From Pedobacter sp. FW305-3-2-15-E-R2A2 (GTDB taxonomy: Bacteria; Bacteroidota; Bacteroidia; Sphingobacteriales; Sphingobacteriaceae): a stretch of DNA of 64,000 nt. This document shows, piece after piece, positions 36,769 to 48,200 of the stretch. Under the pieces are notes generated by a model that ran no database searches, was not told the DNA's origin, and saw nothing but the letters and a program-made list of their open reading frames with translations. Both the position numbers and the translations under genes were made by a program. The DNA lies in the NCBI RefSeq assembly GCF_038446955.1, contig NZ_CP151803.1, positions 2,914,001 to 2,978,000 of the forward strand. Reading direction: 5' to 3'. The stretch's first letter is position 1. Every line of letters begins with the position of its first letter.

Positions 36769-39700
36769 ATGAGAAAAGTTATACAAAACGTGTATGCTCC
36801 GTTTTGGCTGATGACAAAAAGGGCCCTCGTAGTAACCGCTATAAATGCGCTGCTGCTTTCTGCCCAGTCCACAAAAGCTTCCGAGGGACTGACGGTCAAT
36901 TTTCGCCAAAATGTAATAACCGGAACTGTCTACGATGAAAAGGGAGGTACATTGCCGGGCGTCAGCGTACTTGTAAAAGGGACGACAACCGCTGCAATGA
37001 CCGATGCATTGGGAAAGTATTCCATTAAAGTTCCTGCCGACAATGCGGTGCTTATATTTAGCTACATAGGCTATACCAAACTGGAACTTCCTGTTGGAGG
37101 TAAGGCAGTGCTCGATGCAAGACTATCACCCGATTCCAGATCATTAAACGAACTGATCGTTGTTGGTTATGGTACACAAAAGAAGGAAACCGTAACCGGA
37201 TCGATCTCTCAGATCAAAGGCGCAGACCTGGTAAAAAGTCCACAACCCAATTTGTCCAATTCACTTGCAGGAAGGTTTTCCGGGGTAATCGTCAATAACA
37301 GAGGTGGAGAGCCTGGTTATGACGGTTCAAACATTACCATCCGCGGACAAGCGACAACAGGTAGCAATAGCGTACTGGTAGTGGTTGATGGAATTCCCGG
37401 ACAAATCGGCGGACTGGAACGTCTGGATCCGAACGACATTGAAAGTGTTTCTGTATTAAAAGATGCCTCGGCTGCGATTTATGGAAACCGTGCTGCAAAC
37501 GGGGTCATCCTGGTAACGACCAAAAGAGGGAAAACCGGAAAACCTTCCATCAGCTATAGCTTTAACCAGGGTTTTAGTTCACCAACACGTTTACCTAAAC
37601 TTGCAGATGCGGCAACCTATGCACAGCTGATGAATGAGATCAATTTCGATTCCAGTCCTTCAGGAGGCATGAACCAATCTTATAGCGAAGCGCAAATCCA
37701 GAAATTCAGAGACGGTTCTGACCCTTTGCTTTTTCCAAATACAGACTGGGCAAAAACCGTCCTTAAAGATGTCACCAAACAAAATCAACATAGCCTGTCC
37801 GTAACCGGAGGAACTGAAGATGTGAAATACTATGTCTCACTGGGGATGATCAATCAGGACGGCTTGTATAAAAACGGCGTAGCCAATTACAAACAATACA
37901 ATTTCCGTTCAAATGTGGATGCCAACGTGAGCAAACGACTTAAAGTAGGCTTGTCACTTGCGGGAAGAGAAGAAAATAGGAAATTCCCGATCACGGGTGC
38001 AGGCGATTTGTTCCGTTCCATTTACAGGGCCAAACCAATTGTAGCTGCATTCTATCCGAATGGATTTCCTACCAGAGGGATCGAAGGGGCAAACCCCGCA
38101 GTATTGGCCACAGATTTAGGAGGAACCAGCAATAACCCTACACAGGTATTGAATGCGATCCTGAAAGGCAGTTACCAGATCCCTGGGATCGAAGGATTGT
38201 CAGCAGATGGATTTTTCTCTGTCGATAAATCGAATGTCTTCACTAAAACTTTTAATAAACCGTATCTATTGTACGAATACCAAGCTTCTTCCGACTCCTA
38301 TAAGTCTGATATCTATGGTGGTAACAACAAAAAAGCAACGCTTAAAGAATCTCAGCAAAGAGAATACCTGCTAACTTCCAATGTGAAGCTGAACTTCGCA
38401 CGTCGCTTCGGTCTTCACGACATCAATGCTTTTGTAGGTTTTGAACAAAGTAAAAACAACATCGAGTATTTTGATGCAGAACGTTTCAATTACCTGTCTA
38501 CCCAATTGCCGGAATTGTCGCAGGGTGGAACAGCAGCAACAGATTTTCTGAATTCTGGTTATAGCTCTAATTATACCCGCAGAAGTATCATCAGCAGAAT
38601 CGCCTATTCTTATGATGATAAATACCTGTTTGAAGGTCAGCTTCGCCGCGATGGATCGTCCATTTTTGCGAAAGGGAAGCAGTGGGGATCTTTTCCATCG
38701 GTTTCTGCCGGATGGCGCATCAATAAAGAAAGATGGTTTAGTGAAAACGTGAAGTTCTTTGACGAACTGAAACTGAGGGCTTCCTATGGTTCACTGGGAA
38801 ATGACAATGTAAAAGGATTCCAGTTCTACGACAATTACATTTTGATCAACAACGGATTTGTCGCACAGGCACCAGGTGGAACCCCAACGATTCAACCGGG
38901 AGTAGGTTTATCTAAACTGGCCAACCCGGACATCACCTGGGAAGTATCTAAAAAGCTGGATATTGGTATCAATGCCACTTTCTTACAAAATTTTACATTG
39001 GAGGCGATCTATTTCAAACAACAAAGGTCTGATATCCTGGCAGCAAGAAATGCTTCTCTTCCAGGCTCATCCGGAATTGTGAATCCTTACAATGATAAAA
39101 GTGCAAATTACAATCCTTTGGTTCCTTCAGAAAACATTGGTAAAGTAAACAGCGAAGGTTTTGAAGGTACATTGGGTTATGCCCACCATGGGTCTGAATT
39201 CAACTGGGGCCTGTCCGGTAATTTCACTTATGCAAAAAGCAAAATCATCTTTGTGGATGAAGCATCCGGTACTTTGGCTTATCAAAGAGAAACCGGAGGT
39301 CCTTTAAACAGCTATTTATTGTACAACAGCATCGGAATGTTCCGTACACAGGCAGACCTGGACAGTTACCCACATGTTCCGGGTGCGAAGGTAGGTGACC
39401 TGAAATTCCAGGATTTTAATGGTGATGGTGTTCTGAATGCGGATGATATGACGCGTCAGAAATATGGCAATATCCCTCAGATCACTTACGGTTTTAACTT
39501 CAATGCTTCTTATAAAAACTTCGACCTGTCGGTTTTGTTTGCAGGCCAGACACAGGTAAGTCAGTATGTATTACCGGAATCAGGCAGCATCGGGAACTTC
39601 TACAGCAGCTGGGCAGACAACAGGTTTAGTCCGACCAATCCGAATGGCAGTTATCCGAAAGTAACCGAACGCGCATCCAATGCGATCAGTGGCGGAGGGT

Positions 39701-39945
39701 ATAGAAATACCTTCTGGCTAAACAACGCTTCTTTCCTGCGACTTAAAAACGTGGAGCTGGCGTATAACCTGAAAGGGGAGTTCCTGTCGAAGATCAAAAT
39801 TTCGGGAGTCCGGTTATTTGCAAGTGCATTCAACTTGTTTACCATCACCAAAGTAAAAGATTATGATCCGGAAGGAAACAGCGAGAGCGGTCAGTTTTAC
39901 CCTCAGCAAAGGATCATCAATTTAGGTGCAAACGTTAAATTTTAA
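36769..39945 (+). CDS. SusC-family TonB-dependent transporter (susC2)
   Basis: 1058 residues from the ATG at 36769, chosen because the protein then begins MRKVIQNVYAPFWLMTKRAL as other SusC proteins do; an ATG at 36694 is in frame but lies in the promoter region. N-terminal carboxypeptidase-like domain (ITGTVYDEKGGTLPGVSVLVKGT), TonB region NELIVVGYGTQKKETVTGSIS, plug with SLAGRFSGVIV and IRGQATTG, and a barrel ending in IINLGANVKF. It imports oligosaccharides released by the GH16/GH30 enzymes if the operon works as a unit. susD2 follows after 11 bases. No STN domain. Confidence 0.96.
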   Translation: MRKVIQNVYAPFWLMTKRALVVTAINALLLSAQSTKASEGLTVNFRQNVITGTVYDEKGGTLPGVSVLVKGTTTAAMTDALGKYSIKVPADNAVLIFSYIGYTKLELPVGGKAVLDARLSPDSRSLNELIVVGYGTQKKETVTGSISQIKGADLVKSPQPNLSNSLAGRFSGVIVNNRGGEPGYDGSNITIRGQATTGSNSVLVVVDGIPGQIGGLERLDPNDIESVSVLKDASAAIYGNRAANGVILVTTKRGKTGKPSISYSFNQGFSSPTRLPKLADAATYAQLMNEINFDSSPSGGMNQSYSEAQIQKFRDGSDPLLFPNTDWAKTVLKDVTKQNQHSLSVTGGTEDVKYYVSLGMINQDGLYKNGVANYKQYNFRSNVDANVSKRLKVGLSLAGREENRKFPITGAGDLFRSIYRAKPIVAAFYPNGFPTRGIEGANPAVLATDLGGTSNNPTQVLNAILKGSYQIPGIEGLSADGFFSVDKSNVFTKTFNKPYLLYEYQASSDSYKSDIYGGNNKKATLKESQQREYLLTSNVKLNFARRFGLHDINAFVGFEQSKNNIEYFDAERFNYLSTQLPELSQGGTAATDFLNSGYSSNYTRRSIISRIAYSYDDKYLFEGQLRRDGSSIFAKGKQWGSFPSVSAGWRINKERWFSENVKFFDELKLRASYGSLGNDNVKGFQFYDNYILINNGFVAQAPGGTPTIQPGVGLSKLANPDITWEVSKKLDIGINATFLQNFTLEAIYFKQQRSDILAARNASLPGSSGIVNPYNDKSANYNPLVPSENIGKVNSEGFEGTLGYAHHGSEFNWGLSGNFTYAKSKIIFVDEASGTLAYQRETGGPLNSYLLYNSIGMFRTQADLDSYPHVPGAKVGDLKFQDFNGDGVLNADDMTRQKYGNIPQITYGFNFNASYKNFDLSVLFAGQTQVSQYVLPESGSIGNFYSSWADNRFSPTNPNGSYPKVTERASNAISGGGYRNTFWLNNASFLRLKNVELAYNLKGEFLSKIKISGVRLFASAFNLFTITKVKDYDPEGNSESGQFYPQQRIINLGANVKF

Positions 39946-39956
39946 ATCTTGTCAAA

Positions 39957-41654
39957 ATGAAGTACAAATATAGCATACCAGTTTTTATTCTAATAAGCGG
40001 TGTACTGGCACTGAGTTCATGTAAAAAAGATTTTCTGGACGTAACAGCAACAGACCGGATTCCTACCAATACACTGGAATCGGATACGGCAGTATTTGAA
40101 GCTTTTGTGACCAACGAATACATTGGAACAAAGCTTCAGGATAAAGAAGCCGATGGTACAAATCCCGGATTTGGCCGTGGCTTTGAATACAGCATGTGGA
40201 GTTCGTTAACAGACGAATCCATCTACAACAATGACGATGCCACCTGGATCATCCAAAGAGGGCAGCTGGCACCGGAAAGTCTGGGTGCATTGGGCGTGAT
40301 TTGGGGCAGAAGTTACCGCAGTATCCGTGAATGTAATTACGCATTGACGGTACTGGCGAAGATCCAGATGAGTGCTGCACATAAAACGATGCTGGAGGGC
40401 GAAATCAAATTCATCAGGGCATTCCGCTATCAGGACCTGATCAGAAACTATGGAAAAGTAGTGCTGATGGGCGACAAGGTGATGGGATTAAAAGACGACT
40501 TACAAGATCCTGCCTTGTTTAAACGGGCAACGATCAAAGAAGGTATTGATTATGTGGTTGCTCAGCTGGACGATGCGGCCTCAAAATTGCCTCAGGACAA
40601 TAGCGGAAGCTGGGTTGGGGGTAGAGCTACAAAAGGTGCAGCGCTGGCACTGAAATCCAGATTAACCTTATATGCCGCGAGTCCATTGTATGCTGCAGGT
40701 ACCTGGGACGCTGCCGTTAATGCAGCACAACAGGTGATCGCACTGAACAAATACAATATTTACCAGGGCGGTTACGGGAATATGTTCCTGATCAACCAAA
40801 GCACAGAATCTATATTCGAACGGGTATACACCAAAAATGCCAATCATGTGCACCTGGAAATTGCAAACGGACCAAATGGTTATGGGGGATGGGCAGGAAA
40901 TACGCCTACACAGACGATGGTGGAGGCCTATGACCTGACCAATGGCTTGCCTGCAAATGCAACAAACCCCTTATACGATCCTGCAAAACCTTATGAAAAC
41001 CGTGATCCACGTTTTAAGGCGACGATATTGTACAATGGCGCGGCTTACCGCGAACGTAATATCGAAACCTTTATTCCGGGTGGAAAAGACAGCAGAGATG
41101 GAAACGACAACTGGAATACGACTAAAACCGGTTACTACCTTAAAAAGTTCATGAATGATGCTTATCCATTGCAAAATCCATGGGGAAATGCCGGTTTTCA
41201 ACCCTGGATCTATTTCAGGTATGCGGAAATCCTGCTCAATTTTGCAGAAGCTTCGAATGAAGCCTATGGTCCTGATGCCGTTCCTGCCGGAGCTTCTTTC
41301 AGCGCCCGTCAGGCCATCAATATGATCCGCGCCAGAACAGGTGTAAACATGCCGGCTGTAATTGCTGTGGGAAAAGACGATATGCGTATTGCAATCAGAC
41401 ATGAACGTCAGATTGAACTGGCATTCGAAGAACACCGTTTTTACGATGTAAGAAGATGGAAAATTGCAGAGGTAACCGAAAACCTGCCTTGCCGCGGAGT
41501 CATCATCACTAAAAATGCCGATGGCAGTTTCAGTTTTGCCAGTAAAATCGCACTGGATGGACGCAAGTTTGAACCCAAACATTACTGGTTGCCGATCCCG
41601 AGGGCGGAAATCCTTGCATCGGGCAATAAGCTGGACCAAAATCCCCTTTATTAG
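39957..41654 (+). CDS. SusD/RagB-family lipoprotein (susD2)
   Basis: 565 residues, lipobox ALSSC then KKDFLDVTATDRIPTNT. Family landmarks: RSYRSIRECNYALTVLAKI near 120, EGEIKFIRAFRYQDLIRNYGKVVLM near 150, YFRYAEILLNFAEASNEAYG near 425 and IRHERQIELAFEEHRFYDVRRWKIAE near 480. Surface glycan-binding partner of SusC2. A terminator-like hairpin lies between it and the GH30 gene. Confidence 0.95.
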   Translation: MKYKYSIPVFILISGVLALSSCKKDFLDVTATDRIPTNTLESDTAVFEAFVTNEYIGTKLQDKEADGTNPGFGRGFEYSMWSSLTDESIYNNDDATWIIQRGQLAPESLGALGVIWGRSYRSIRECNYALTVLAKIQMSAAHKTMLEGEIKFIRAFRYQDLIRNYGKVVLMGDKVMGLKDDLQDPALFKRATIKEGIDYVVAQLDDAASKLPQDNSGSWVGGRATKGAALALKSRLTLYAASPLYAAGTWDAAVNAAQQVIALNKYNIYQGGYGNMFLINQSTESIFERVYTKNANHVHLEIANGPNGYGGWAGNTPTQTMVEAYDLTNGLPANATNPLYDPAKPYENRDPRFKATILYNGAAYRERNIETFIPGGKDSRDGNDNWNTTKTGYYLKKFMNDAYPLQNPWGNAGFQPWIYFRYAEILLNFAEASNEAYGPDAVPAGASFSARQAINMIRARTGVNMPAVIAVGKDDMRIAIRHERQIELAFEEHRFYDVRRWKIAEVTENLPCRGVIITKNADGSFSFASKIALDGRKFEPKHYWLPIPRAEILASGNKLDQNPLY

Positions 41655-41701
41655 GATTTTTAAATACACACACCTGAATACACGCACCTGAATACCTAAA
41701 C

Positions 41702-41731
41702 TCCGGAAAGCCTGGCTTTCCGGATGTTTTT
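41702..41731 (+). terminator. Intrinsic terminator inside the second PUL
   Basis: Arms TCCGGAAAG (41702-41710) and CTTTCCGGA (41716-41724), loop extended by two further G-C pairs, followed by TGTTTTTTAT. A classical terminator between susD2 and the GH30 gene; it may lower expression of the enzymes relative to the transporter. Confidence 0.85.
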
Positions 41732-41749
41732 TATCCCAATTGAGAAGAT

Positions 41750-43282
41750 ATGTATAAGAATAAAAGTCGGGTCATGGTTAAGATGACCTTTGCCGTTTTG
41801 CTGCTGCTGCCGGTCTTGACGAAAAGCCAGAATGCGCTTCCCGTTAAGATCCGGATAGACGTTGCTCATCCGATGCAAACGATAGAAGGGTTCGGAGCTT
41901 CCGATGCCTGGACCTGTCAGTATGCCGGCCTTTGGCCGGAAGAGAAAAAAAAGAAAATGGCTGATCTTTTATTCAGCAATGACTTTGATGCCAAAGGAAA
42001 TCCGCTGGGAATCGGACTGAACTTATGGCGTTTTAGCATCGGTGCCGGAAGTGACCAGCAGGGTACAGCAAGCGGAATCAGAGATAAATCCCGCAGACAA
42101 GCTTCCTTTTTGAAGCTGGACGGAACCTATGATGAGGCTGCAATGCGAGGGCAGATGTGGTTCATGCATGCGGCCAAGGCAAGAGGGGTAAAGAAATTTC
42201 TGGGTTTTGTCAACAGCCCGCATGTTAACTTTACCAAAAACGGAAAAGCCTATTCCGGCGATGGAAAAAGTAACCTTGATTTCAGTAAGAAAAATGCTTT
42301 TGCTCAGGATCTCCTGAAGACGATTCAAATCATAAAAAAGCAGAGCGGCATCACTTTAGATTACCTTAGCCCGGTAAATGAGCCCCAATGGAAATGGGAT
42401 GAAGGCAAGCAGGAAGGCTGTCCTTATACCAATGCAGAAATCGCAGAACTGGTCAGGACATTGAGCCCGGTTTTAAAGAATGGCGGCGTAAATACTAAAA
42501 TACAAATTGCCGATGCCGGACAGCTGGATTACCTGACCGATCATAAAGATACCCCTAAAAGCCAGCAGATCTCTTACTTTTTCAATGCCGGATCACCGGG
42601 TTATCTTGCGGATTTATCCAATCTGGACCGGAGCATTTCAGGACATAGCTATTTTACCACGAGTTCTGAAGAACGTTCCATCCGCATCAGAACAAAGGTG
42701 GCCGCTGAAGTGGCAAAAGTAAAAAAACTTCGGTTTTGGATGTCAGAGTATTGCGTTCTTGGCGATAGCCTGTTGAAAGGAGAGGGCAGGGACACAGGAA
42801 TGACCACCGCACTGTTTATTGCAAAATTGATGCACCATGACTTCAGTTATGCCAATGCCACTTCCTGGCAATGGTGGCTGGCCATTTCAGCAGGAGATTA
42901 TAAAGATGGTTTGGTGTACATCGACAGGGATAAAAACAAAGACAAAAACGACGGGAACGTTGTGGAAAGCAAAATGCTTTGGGGAATGGGAAATTATAGC
43001 CGTTTCATCCCTGAGGGAAGTCGCCGGTTACCAATAAAAATGGAAAATGGCGATCAGGTGTATACCTCAAGCTATAGCCATGCGGGTAAAATCGTCACTG
43101 TAATTGTCAACACCCGAAAGGAAGCAATTGCTCTGGAAATCGAGGGGATCAGCAAAAAACAAAGAAAAATAAAAACATATACCACCTCATCTGGTTTGAG
43201 TCTGGCGGCCGGAACAGTCAATTCCAATTCCATCCGGATTCTGCCGGAATCGATCACCACACTTATAACCGATAAAATCTAA
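41750..43282 (+). CDS. GH30 glycosidase (probable endo-beta-1,6-galactanase)
   Basis: 510 residues with N-terminal signal (a second ATG at residue 9 is possible). It begins with the GH30 side domain strand (IRIDVAHPMQTIEGFGASDAW) and barrel. Acid/base Glu211 in LSPVNEPQWKW, nucleophile Glu333 in FWMSEYCVLG. The C-terminal beta sandwich runs from about 420. The layout and the SDAWTCQYAG start resemble the GH30 group active on the beta-1,6-galactan side chains of arabinogalactan; glucosylceramidase-type activity is unlikely here. It is followed after 10 bases by a GH35 gene, a natural partner for trimming galactose. Substrate inferred from context and family. Confidence 0.87.
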   Translation: MYKNKSRVMVKMTFAVLLLLPVLTKSQNALPVKIRIDVAHPMQTIEGFGASDAWTCQYAGLWPEEKKKKMADLLFSNDFDAKGNPLGIGLNLWRFSIGAGSDQQGTASGIRDKSRRQASFLKLDGTYDEAAMRGQMWFMHAAKARGVKKFLGFVNSPHVNFTKNGKAYSGDGKSNLDFSKKNAFAQDLLKTIQIIKKQSGITLDYLSPVNEPQWKWDEGKQEGCPYTNAEIAELVRTLSPVLKNGGVNTKIQIADAGQLDYLTDHKDTPKSQQISYFFNAGSPGYLADLSNLDRSISGHSYFTTSSEERSIRIRTKVAAEVAKVKKLRFWMSEYCVLGDSLLKGEGRDTGMTTALFIAKLMHHDFSYANATSWQWWLAISAGDYKDGLVYIDRDKNKDKNDGNVVESKMLWGMGNYSRFIPEGSRRLPIKMENGDQVYTSSYSHAGKIVTVIVNTRKEAIALEIEGISKKQRKIKTYTTSSGLSLAAGTVNSNSIRILPESITTLITDKI

Positions 43283-43292
43283 TCAAGCCCAA

Positions 43293-45140
43293 ATGAAAAC
43301 TTTAAGATACCTGGTTTGCCTGCTAGCCCTTCCTTTAGCGATAGTCACCAATACCGAAAAAGCCAATGCCCAGCAACATACTTTCGCCCTGAGCGACAGT
43401 ACCTTTCTGCTGGATAACAAACCTTTCCAGATCATCTCCGGAGAAATCCATTACCCCAGAGTTCCCAGAGCAGCATGGAGACAGCGCATGAAAATGGCGA
43501 AAGCCATGGGACTGAATACAATCGGCACCTATGTATTCTGGAACCTGCATGAACCTGAAAAGAACAAATTCGATTTCAGCGGGAACAATGACATTGCCGC
43601 ATTTGTAAGAATTGCCAAAGAAGAAGGCCTTTGGGTGATCCTGAGGCCCAGCCCTTACGTTTGCGCAGAATGGGAGTTTGGAGGATATCCTTACTGGCTG
43701 CAAAATGAAAAAGGCCTGGAGGTAAGAAGTAAAGAAAAGCAGTACCTCAAAGAATATGAAACCTATATCAAAGCAGTCGGTAAACAACTGGCGCCTTTAC
43801 AGATCAACCATGGTGGCAACATCCTGATGGTACAGGTCGAGAACGAATATGGCTCTTACAGCAACGATAAAGAATACCTTTCCATCAACCGGGAGTTGTT
43901 TAAGGAAGCCGGATTTGATGGATTATTGTACACCTGCGATCCGGAAGCAGACCTGAGCAATGGACATTTGCCGGGCTTATTACCAGCCATCAACGGACAG
44001 GACAATCCTGCCATCGTAAAAAGCAAAATCAAGGCCTTAAACGAAGGTAAAGGTCCGTTTTTTATTGCCGAATGGTATCCTGCATGGTTCGACTGGTGGG
44101 GAACACCTCATCATACCGTTCCTGCAGAAAAGTATACCGGTAAACTGGACGCCGTGTTAAAAGCAGGCATCTCCATCAACATGTATATGTTCCACGGAGG
44201 CAGCACCCGGGGCTTTATGAATGGCGCCAATTATAAAGAGACCACGCCTTATGAACCTCAGATCAGCAGTTACGACTATGATGCCCCGTTGGATGAAGCC
44301 GGCAATGCGACGGATAAGTTTATGAAGTTCAGGGCCGTGATTCAAAGCAATCTCCCAGCCGGACAAACACTTCCTGAGGTTCCCGCCGCTAAACCTTCCA
44401 TGGCAATTCCGGCAATTCAGTTTCAATCTGCGATCAAAGTTGCTGAGCTTTTAACAAATCCTGTACGTAACCTTAAACCCATGACTTTCGAAGACCTGAA
44501 TCAGGCCTATGGATTTGTCTGGTACCGCAGTACCTTAAATGGCGGCAAAACAGGAACGCTGAAAATCAAAGAACTGAGAGATTATGCGGTCATCATGATC
44601 AATGGAAAACGCGTGGGTATCCTGGATCGCCGCCATGCTCAGGACAGCCTGTCGATTACGCTGCCAAAAGGAAAAGTAACACTGGATATTTTAGTAGAAA
44701 ACCTGGGAAGGATCAACTTCGGACCGAACCTGCTTAAAAACAAAAAGGGAATCACCACATCGGTTAGTTTTGCAGGTACTGAAGTTAAAAACTGGACAAT
44801 GTTTAAACTGCCTTTCAACGAAGTTAAGCAACTGAAATTCAAAAGTGCCTACAAGGCCGGTAATACTCCGGTAGTCAGAAAAGGAACATTTACCCTGAAA
44901 AACACAGCAGATACTTATCTGGACATGCAGAAATGGGGAAAAGGTATGGTTTGGGTAAACGGCAATAATCTTGGTAAATACTGGGAAGTGGGCCCACAAC
45001 AAACACTTTACCTGCCTGCAGAATGGTTAAAGAAAGGGAAAAATGAAATTGTGGTATTGGAACTGAACAAACCGGAACAGACTGTTTTATCCGGACTTGC
45101 CAGACCGATCCTGGATCAGGTAAATAATAATTTAAAGTAA
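43293..45140 (+). CDS. GH35 beta-galactosidase
   Basis: 615 residues with a signal peptide. GH35 hallmarks: ISGEIHYPRVPRAAWRQRM near residue 50, TYVFWNLHEP near 80, LRPSPYVCAEWEFGGYPYWL near 120, acid/base Glu185 in VENEYGSY and nucleophile Glu260 in FFIAEWYPAWFDWWG. The C-terminal part holds two jelly-roll domains (about 390-610) ending in GMVWVNGNNLGKYWEVGPQQTLYLP. It removes terminal beta-D-galactose, here probably from arabinogalactan oligosaccharides in the periplasm. It lies 10 bases after GH30. Confidence 0.95.
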   Translation: MKTLRYLVCLLALPLAIVTNTEKANAQQHTFALSDSTFLLDNKPFQIISGEIHYPRVPRAAWRQRMKMAKAMGLNTIGTYVFWNLHEPEKNKFDFSGNNDIAAFVRIAKEEGLWVILRPSPYVCAEWEFGGYPYWLQNEKGLEVRSKEKQYLKEYETYIKAVGKQLAPLQINHGGNILMVQVENEYGSYSNDKEYLSINRELFKEAGFDGLLYTCDPEADLSNGHLPGLLPAINGQDNPAIVKSKIKALNEGKGPFFIAEWYPAWFDWWGTPHHTVPAEKYTGKLDAVLKAGISINMYMFHGGSTRGFMNGANYKETTPYEPQISSYDYDAPLDEAGNATDKFMKFRAVIQSNLPAGQTLPEVPAAKPSMAIPAIQFQSAIKVAELLTNPVRNLKPMTFEDLNQAYGFVWYRSTLNGGKTGTLKIKELRDYAVIMINGKRVGILDRRHAQDSLSITLPKGKVTLDILVENLGRINFGPNLLKNKKGITTSVSFAGTEVKNWTMFKLPFNEVKQLKFKSAYKAGNTPVVRKGTFTLKNTADTYLDMQKWGKGMVWVNGNNLGKYWEVGPQQTLYLPAEWLKKGKNEIVVLELNKPEQTVLSGLARPILDQVNNNLK

Positions 45141-45202
45141 GTAAACATACCGAGGGTTAAGATACAATCTCATCTGGTTAAATTTTGAGCATTTAAAAGT
45201 CA

Positions 45203-45228
45203 GGCCGTTGTATACTTTTACAACGGCC
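45203..45228 (+). terminator. Hairpin between GH35 and susC3
   Basis: Perfect 10-base arms GGCCGTTGTA and TACAACGGCC around the loop TACTTT. No T run follows. It is the only strong element in the 121-base gap before susC3 and could be a terminator, a processing site or an operator. Confidence 0.55.
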
Positions 45229-45261
45229 GACTAAGCCCAATCTAACCATAAACCACTCGAT

Positions 45262-48200
45262 ATGAGAATAATTCTATCATTTAAGCTAGCCTGTTTAATA
45301 CTTTTTCAGGTATTTTTTTGTCTGACATCTTACGCCCAGACAAATTTAAAAGGCAAGGTTGTCACTGCAGACCAGCTGCCTGTGCCAGGCGCCAGCCTCC
45401 GACTAAAAGGTGTTGCTGCAGTCACTAAAACAGATGTTAACGGAAACTTTAACATGACCTATAACGGGGCCTCCACCTTAACCGTTTCGGCAATTGGCTA
45501 TGTAACGAAGGAAGTGCAGCTGAAGGACCAGACATCGCTCAACATCACACTTTCAGAAGATGTGAATAAACTGGAGGAAGTAGTGGTCACGGCGATAGGG
45601 GTGAAACGTGAAAAACGCTTGTTAACGTATAGCAGCCAGGAAATTAAAGCAGAAGAGCTGTCAAGAGCCAAAGAACCCAGCCTGTTGAATTCACTGACCG
45701 GTAAAGTTGCCGGGGTCCAGATCACGAGCACCAGCGGTATTGCAGGATCTTCTTCCAGAGTCGTGATTCGCGGCGACATCTCCACACAAAATTCTTCTCC
45801 TTTATATGTCATCGATGGGGTTCCAATGGACAATTCCGAAACGAGTGTGGGAGGAGATCCTGCAGGTGCAGGAATCAGCAGAATCATAGATGTGGATCCC
45901 AATAATATAGAAAATGTCAACATTTTAAAGGGAGCAGCTGCGACTGCACTTTACGGTTCCAGAGGTGCAGGTGGTGCGATCATCATCACAACCAAAAGCG
46001 GCGGATTTAACAAAAGACCTTCGATAAACTTCATGTCTGATTATTCATTTGAAAAAGGCATTAACCCGGAACGCCAAACCACTTTTGCTCAGGGAAATAA
46101 TGGTGTTTTCGCGAATGGTGAAGATCAAAAAACAAGTACTTCATGGGGCCCGAGAATGGATACGCTGAAAGTTAATGGTGCCTTAGCACCTAAATACGAT
46201 CCTTATGATTTCTTCAGAACGGGAAGGACCTTCAATAACAGTTTAAATATCAGCGGAGGAGGGGAATCCTCTTCTTATTTCCTTTCCTATTCTAATTTCA
46301 ATCAAACGGGGATCAATCCGGGAAACGATTTTAAAAGACATTCCTTCCTGGCTAAGTATACGGCCAAAGCCTATGATAACCTGACGACCAGCTTTCAGCT
46401 GGGCTATAGCAACTCCCTGCAACACCGATTACCGGAAGGAAATTCTCAAGGCCCAATTGCCCTGGTTTTATACCAGCCGGTATCCTGGAATCCTTATCCT
46501 GTTTACAATCCTGATGGTACCATGCGCCTGTTCCGTTTCTCCAGGAATGCACCTTTATGGACGCTGGATAATATGGATAACAAAGATCTGGTGAACCGCT
46601 TTTTACCGGTAGCCACGGTAAATTATACGCCCACCAAATGGCTTACGATTACGGAAAGGGTTGGAGCTGATGTGTCAGTAGAGCAAATCAAATTTTGGGA
46701 AAACCCTAGTCCTGCGATCGGTAAAGCCGGACTCATTAGAGATCAAAACATAAATTACCGTCAGATCAACCATGATTTGTTAATCAACGCCAGGAAGCAA
46801 TTTGGTAAACTTGATGCCGACCTTTTACTCGGGAATAACTTCAACTCGATTTATTCTCAGGCGATCGCCTTGAATGCGAATGGCCTGCAGATAAAGAAAT
46901 TCTATAATGTTAGTGGCGGATCAACCGTGACGAGCTCAGAAGCAAATTACCTGGAAAGAAAACTGGGCTTCTATGCACAGGCCAACCTGGAGTACGACAA
47001 GTTCCTGATCTTATCACTGACCGGTCGTTACGATGGCAGTTCCAAACTTTTTAAAGACGAACAGTTTTATCCTTATGGCTCTGCAGCATTAGGTTTTATC
47101 TTTAGCCGCTTTATGCCGGAAAAGGCAACTAAGATCATGAACTTTGGTAAAGTCAGACTTTCTTATGCTACCGTGGGAAATGACCTGGTAGGCCCTTATG
47201 CCTTAAATACGCCTTATTATTCTCCAAGTCGAGGCACCGCCATCGGAAGTACAGATTTCCCATTCCAGGGACAAGCCGGATTTATGCAAAGCGGAACATT
47301 GTCTAATCCATATCTGATCAACGAGACCTTAAAAGAATTTGAAACGGGGCTGGAACTGAAGTTTTTCAACAACCGCCTGTCTTTCGAAGGTTCTTATTTC
47401 TCCAGAAAATCGGAAGACGGGATCATTCCTTCTGTAGAGATTTCTGCGGCTACAGGATTTAGCGGGACGACGGTGAATTCTGCCGTGATCAGAAACCGTG
47501 GTATTGAATTGTTTTTAACGGGAACTGCCATCAAAACAAAAGACTTTAACTGGGATGTTTCCCTGAACTTTTCACGCATCCGAAATAAGGTCCTGGAGAT
47601 CAACGATGAAAAAGGATTGACGAATGTAGACCGCTTTAGAGTAGGCTACCCCGCAGGAGTTTTTTACGGTGCAAAATATGCCCGCTCTGCATCAGGCCAG
47701 ATCTTAATTAATGACAATGGACTCCCTTTTACGAGTGCTGAGTTAGGTGTGGTTGGTGATCCTAATCCGGATTGGTTAGGCGGAATGACGAATACCTTCA
47801 GGTATAAACAATTGAGCTTAAGTTTCTTCTTTGACGTTAAAGGAGGAGGTGATGTTCAAAATGATTTCGAATCGCTGGCCTTGTTTTATGGAACTTCAAA
47901 AGCCACGGAAAACAGAAACCCGATAGTTGCTGCCGGGGTTAATGAAACTACTGGCCTTCCAAATACAAAAGAGGTGAGCGCGCAAGCCTATTATCAGGCG
48001 GTTAGCGGGATTTATGAGCATATCATCGAAGATGGCAGTTACATCAAACTTAGAAATGTAAGCCTGTCTTACAACCTGTCTCCTTCCTTATTTAAAAAGG
48101 CGCCATTTAAAACCGCTTCATTCACGGTAACCGGAAGAAACCTTTGGATTCATGCACCGGATTTTCACGGCCCGGATCCGGAAGTGAGTACCGGAGGTAC

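Noticed and set aside
40971..41687. 238-codon open frame on the minus strand
   Set aside because: Antisense to susD2, Cys- and Phe-rich as expected for a shadow; no domain recognised.
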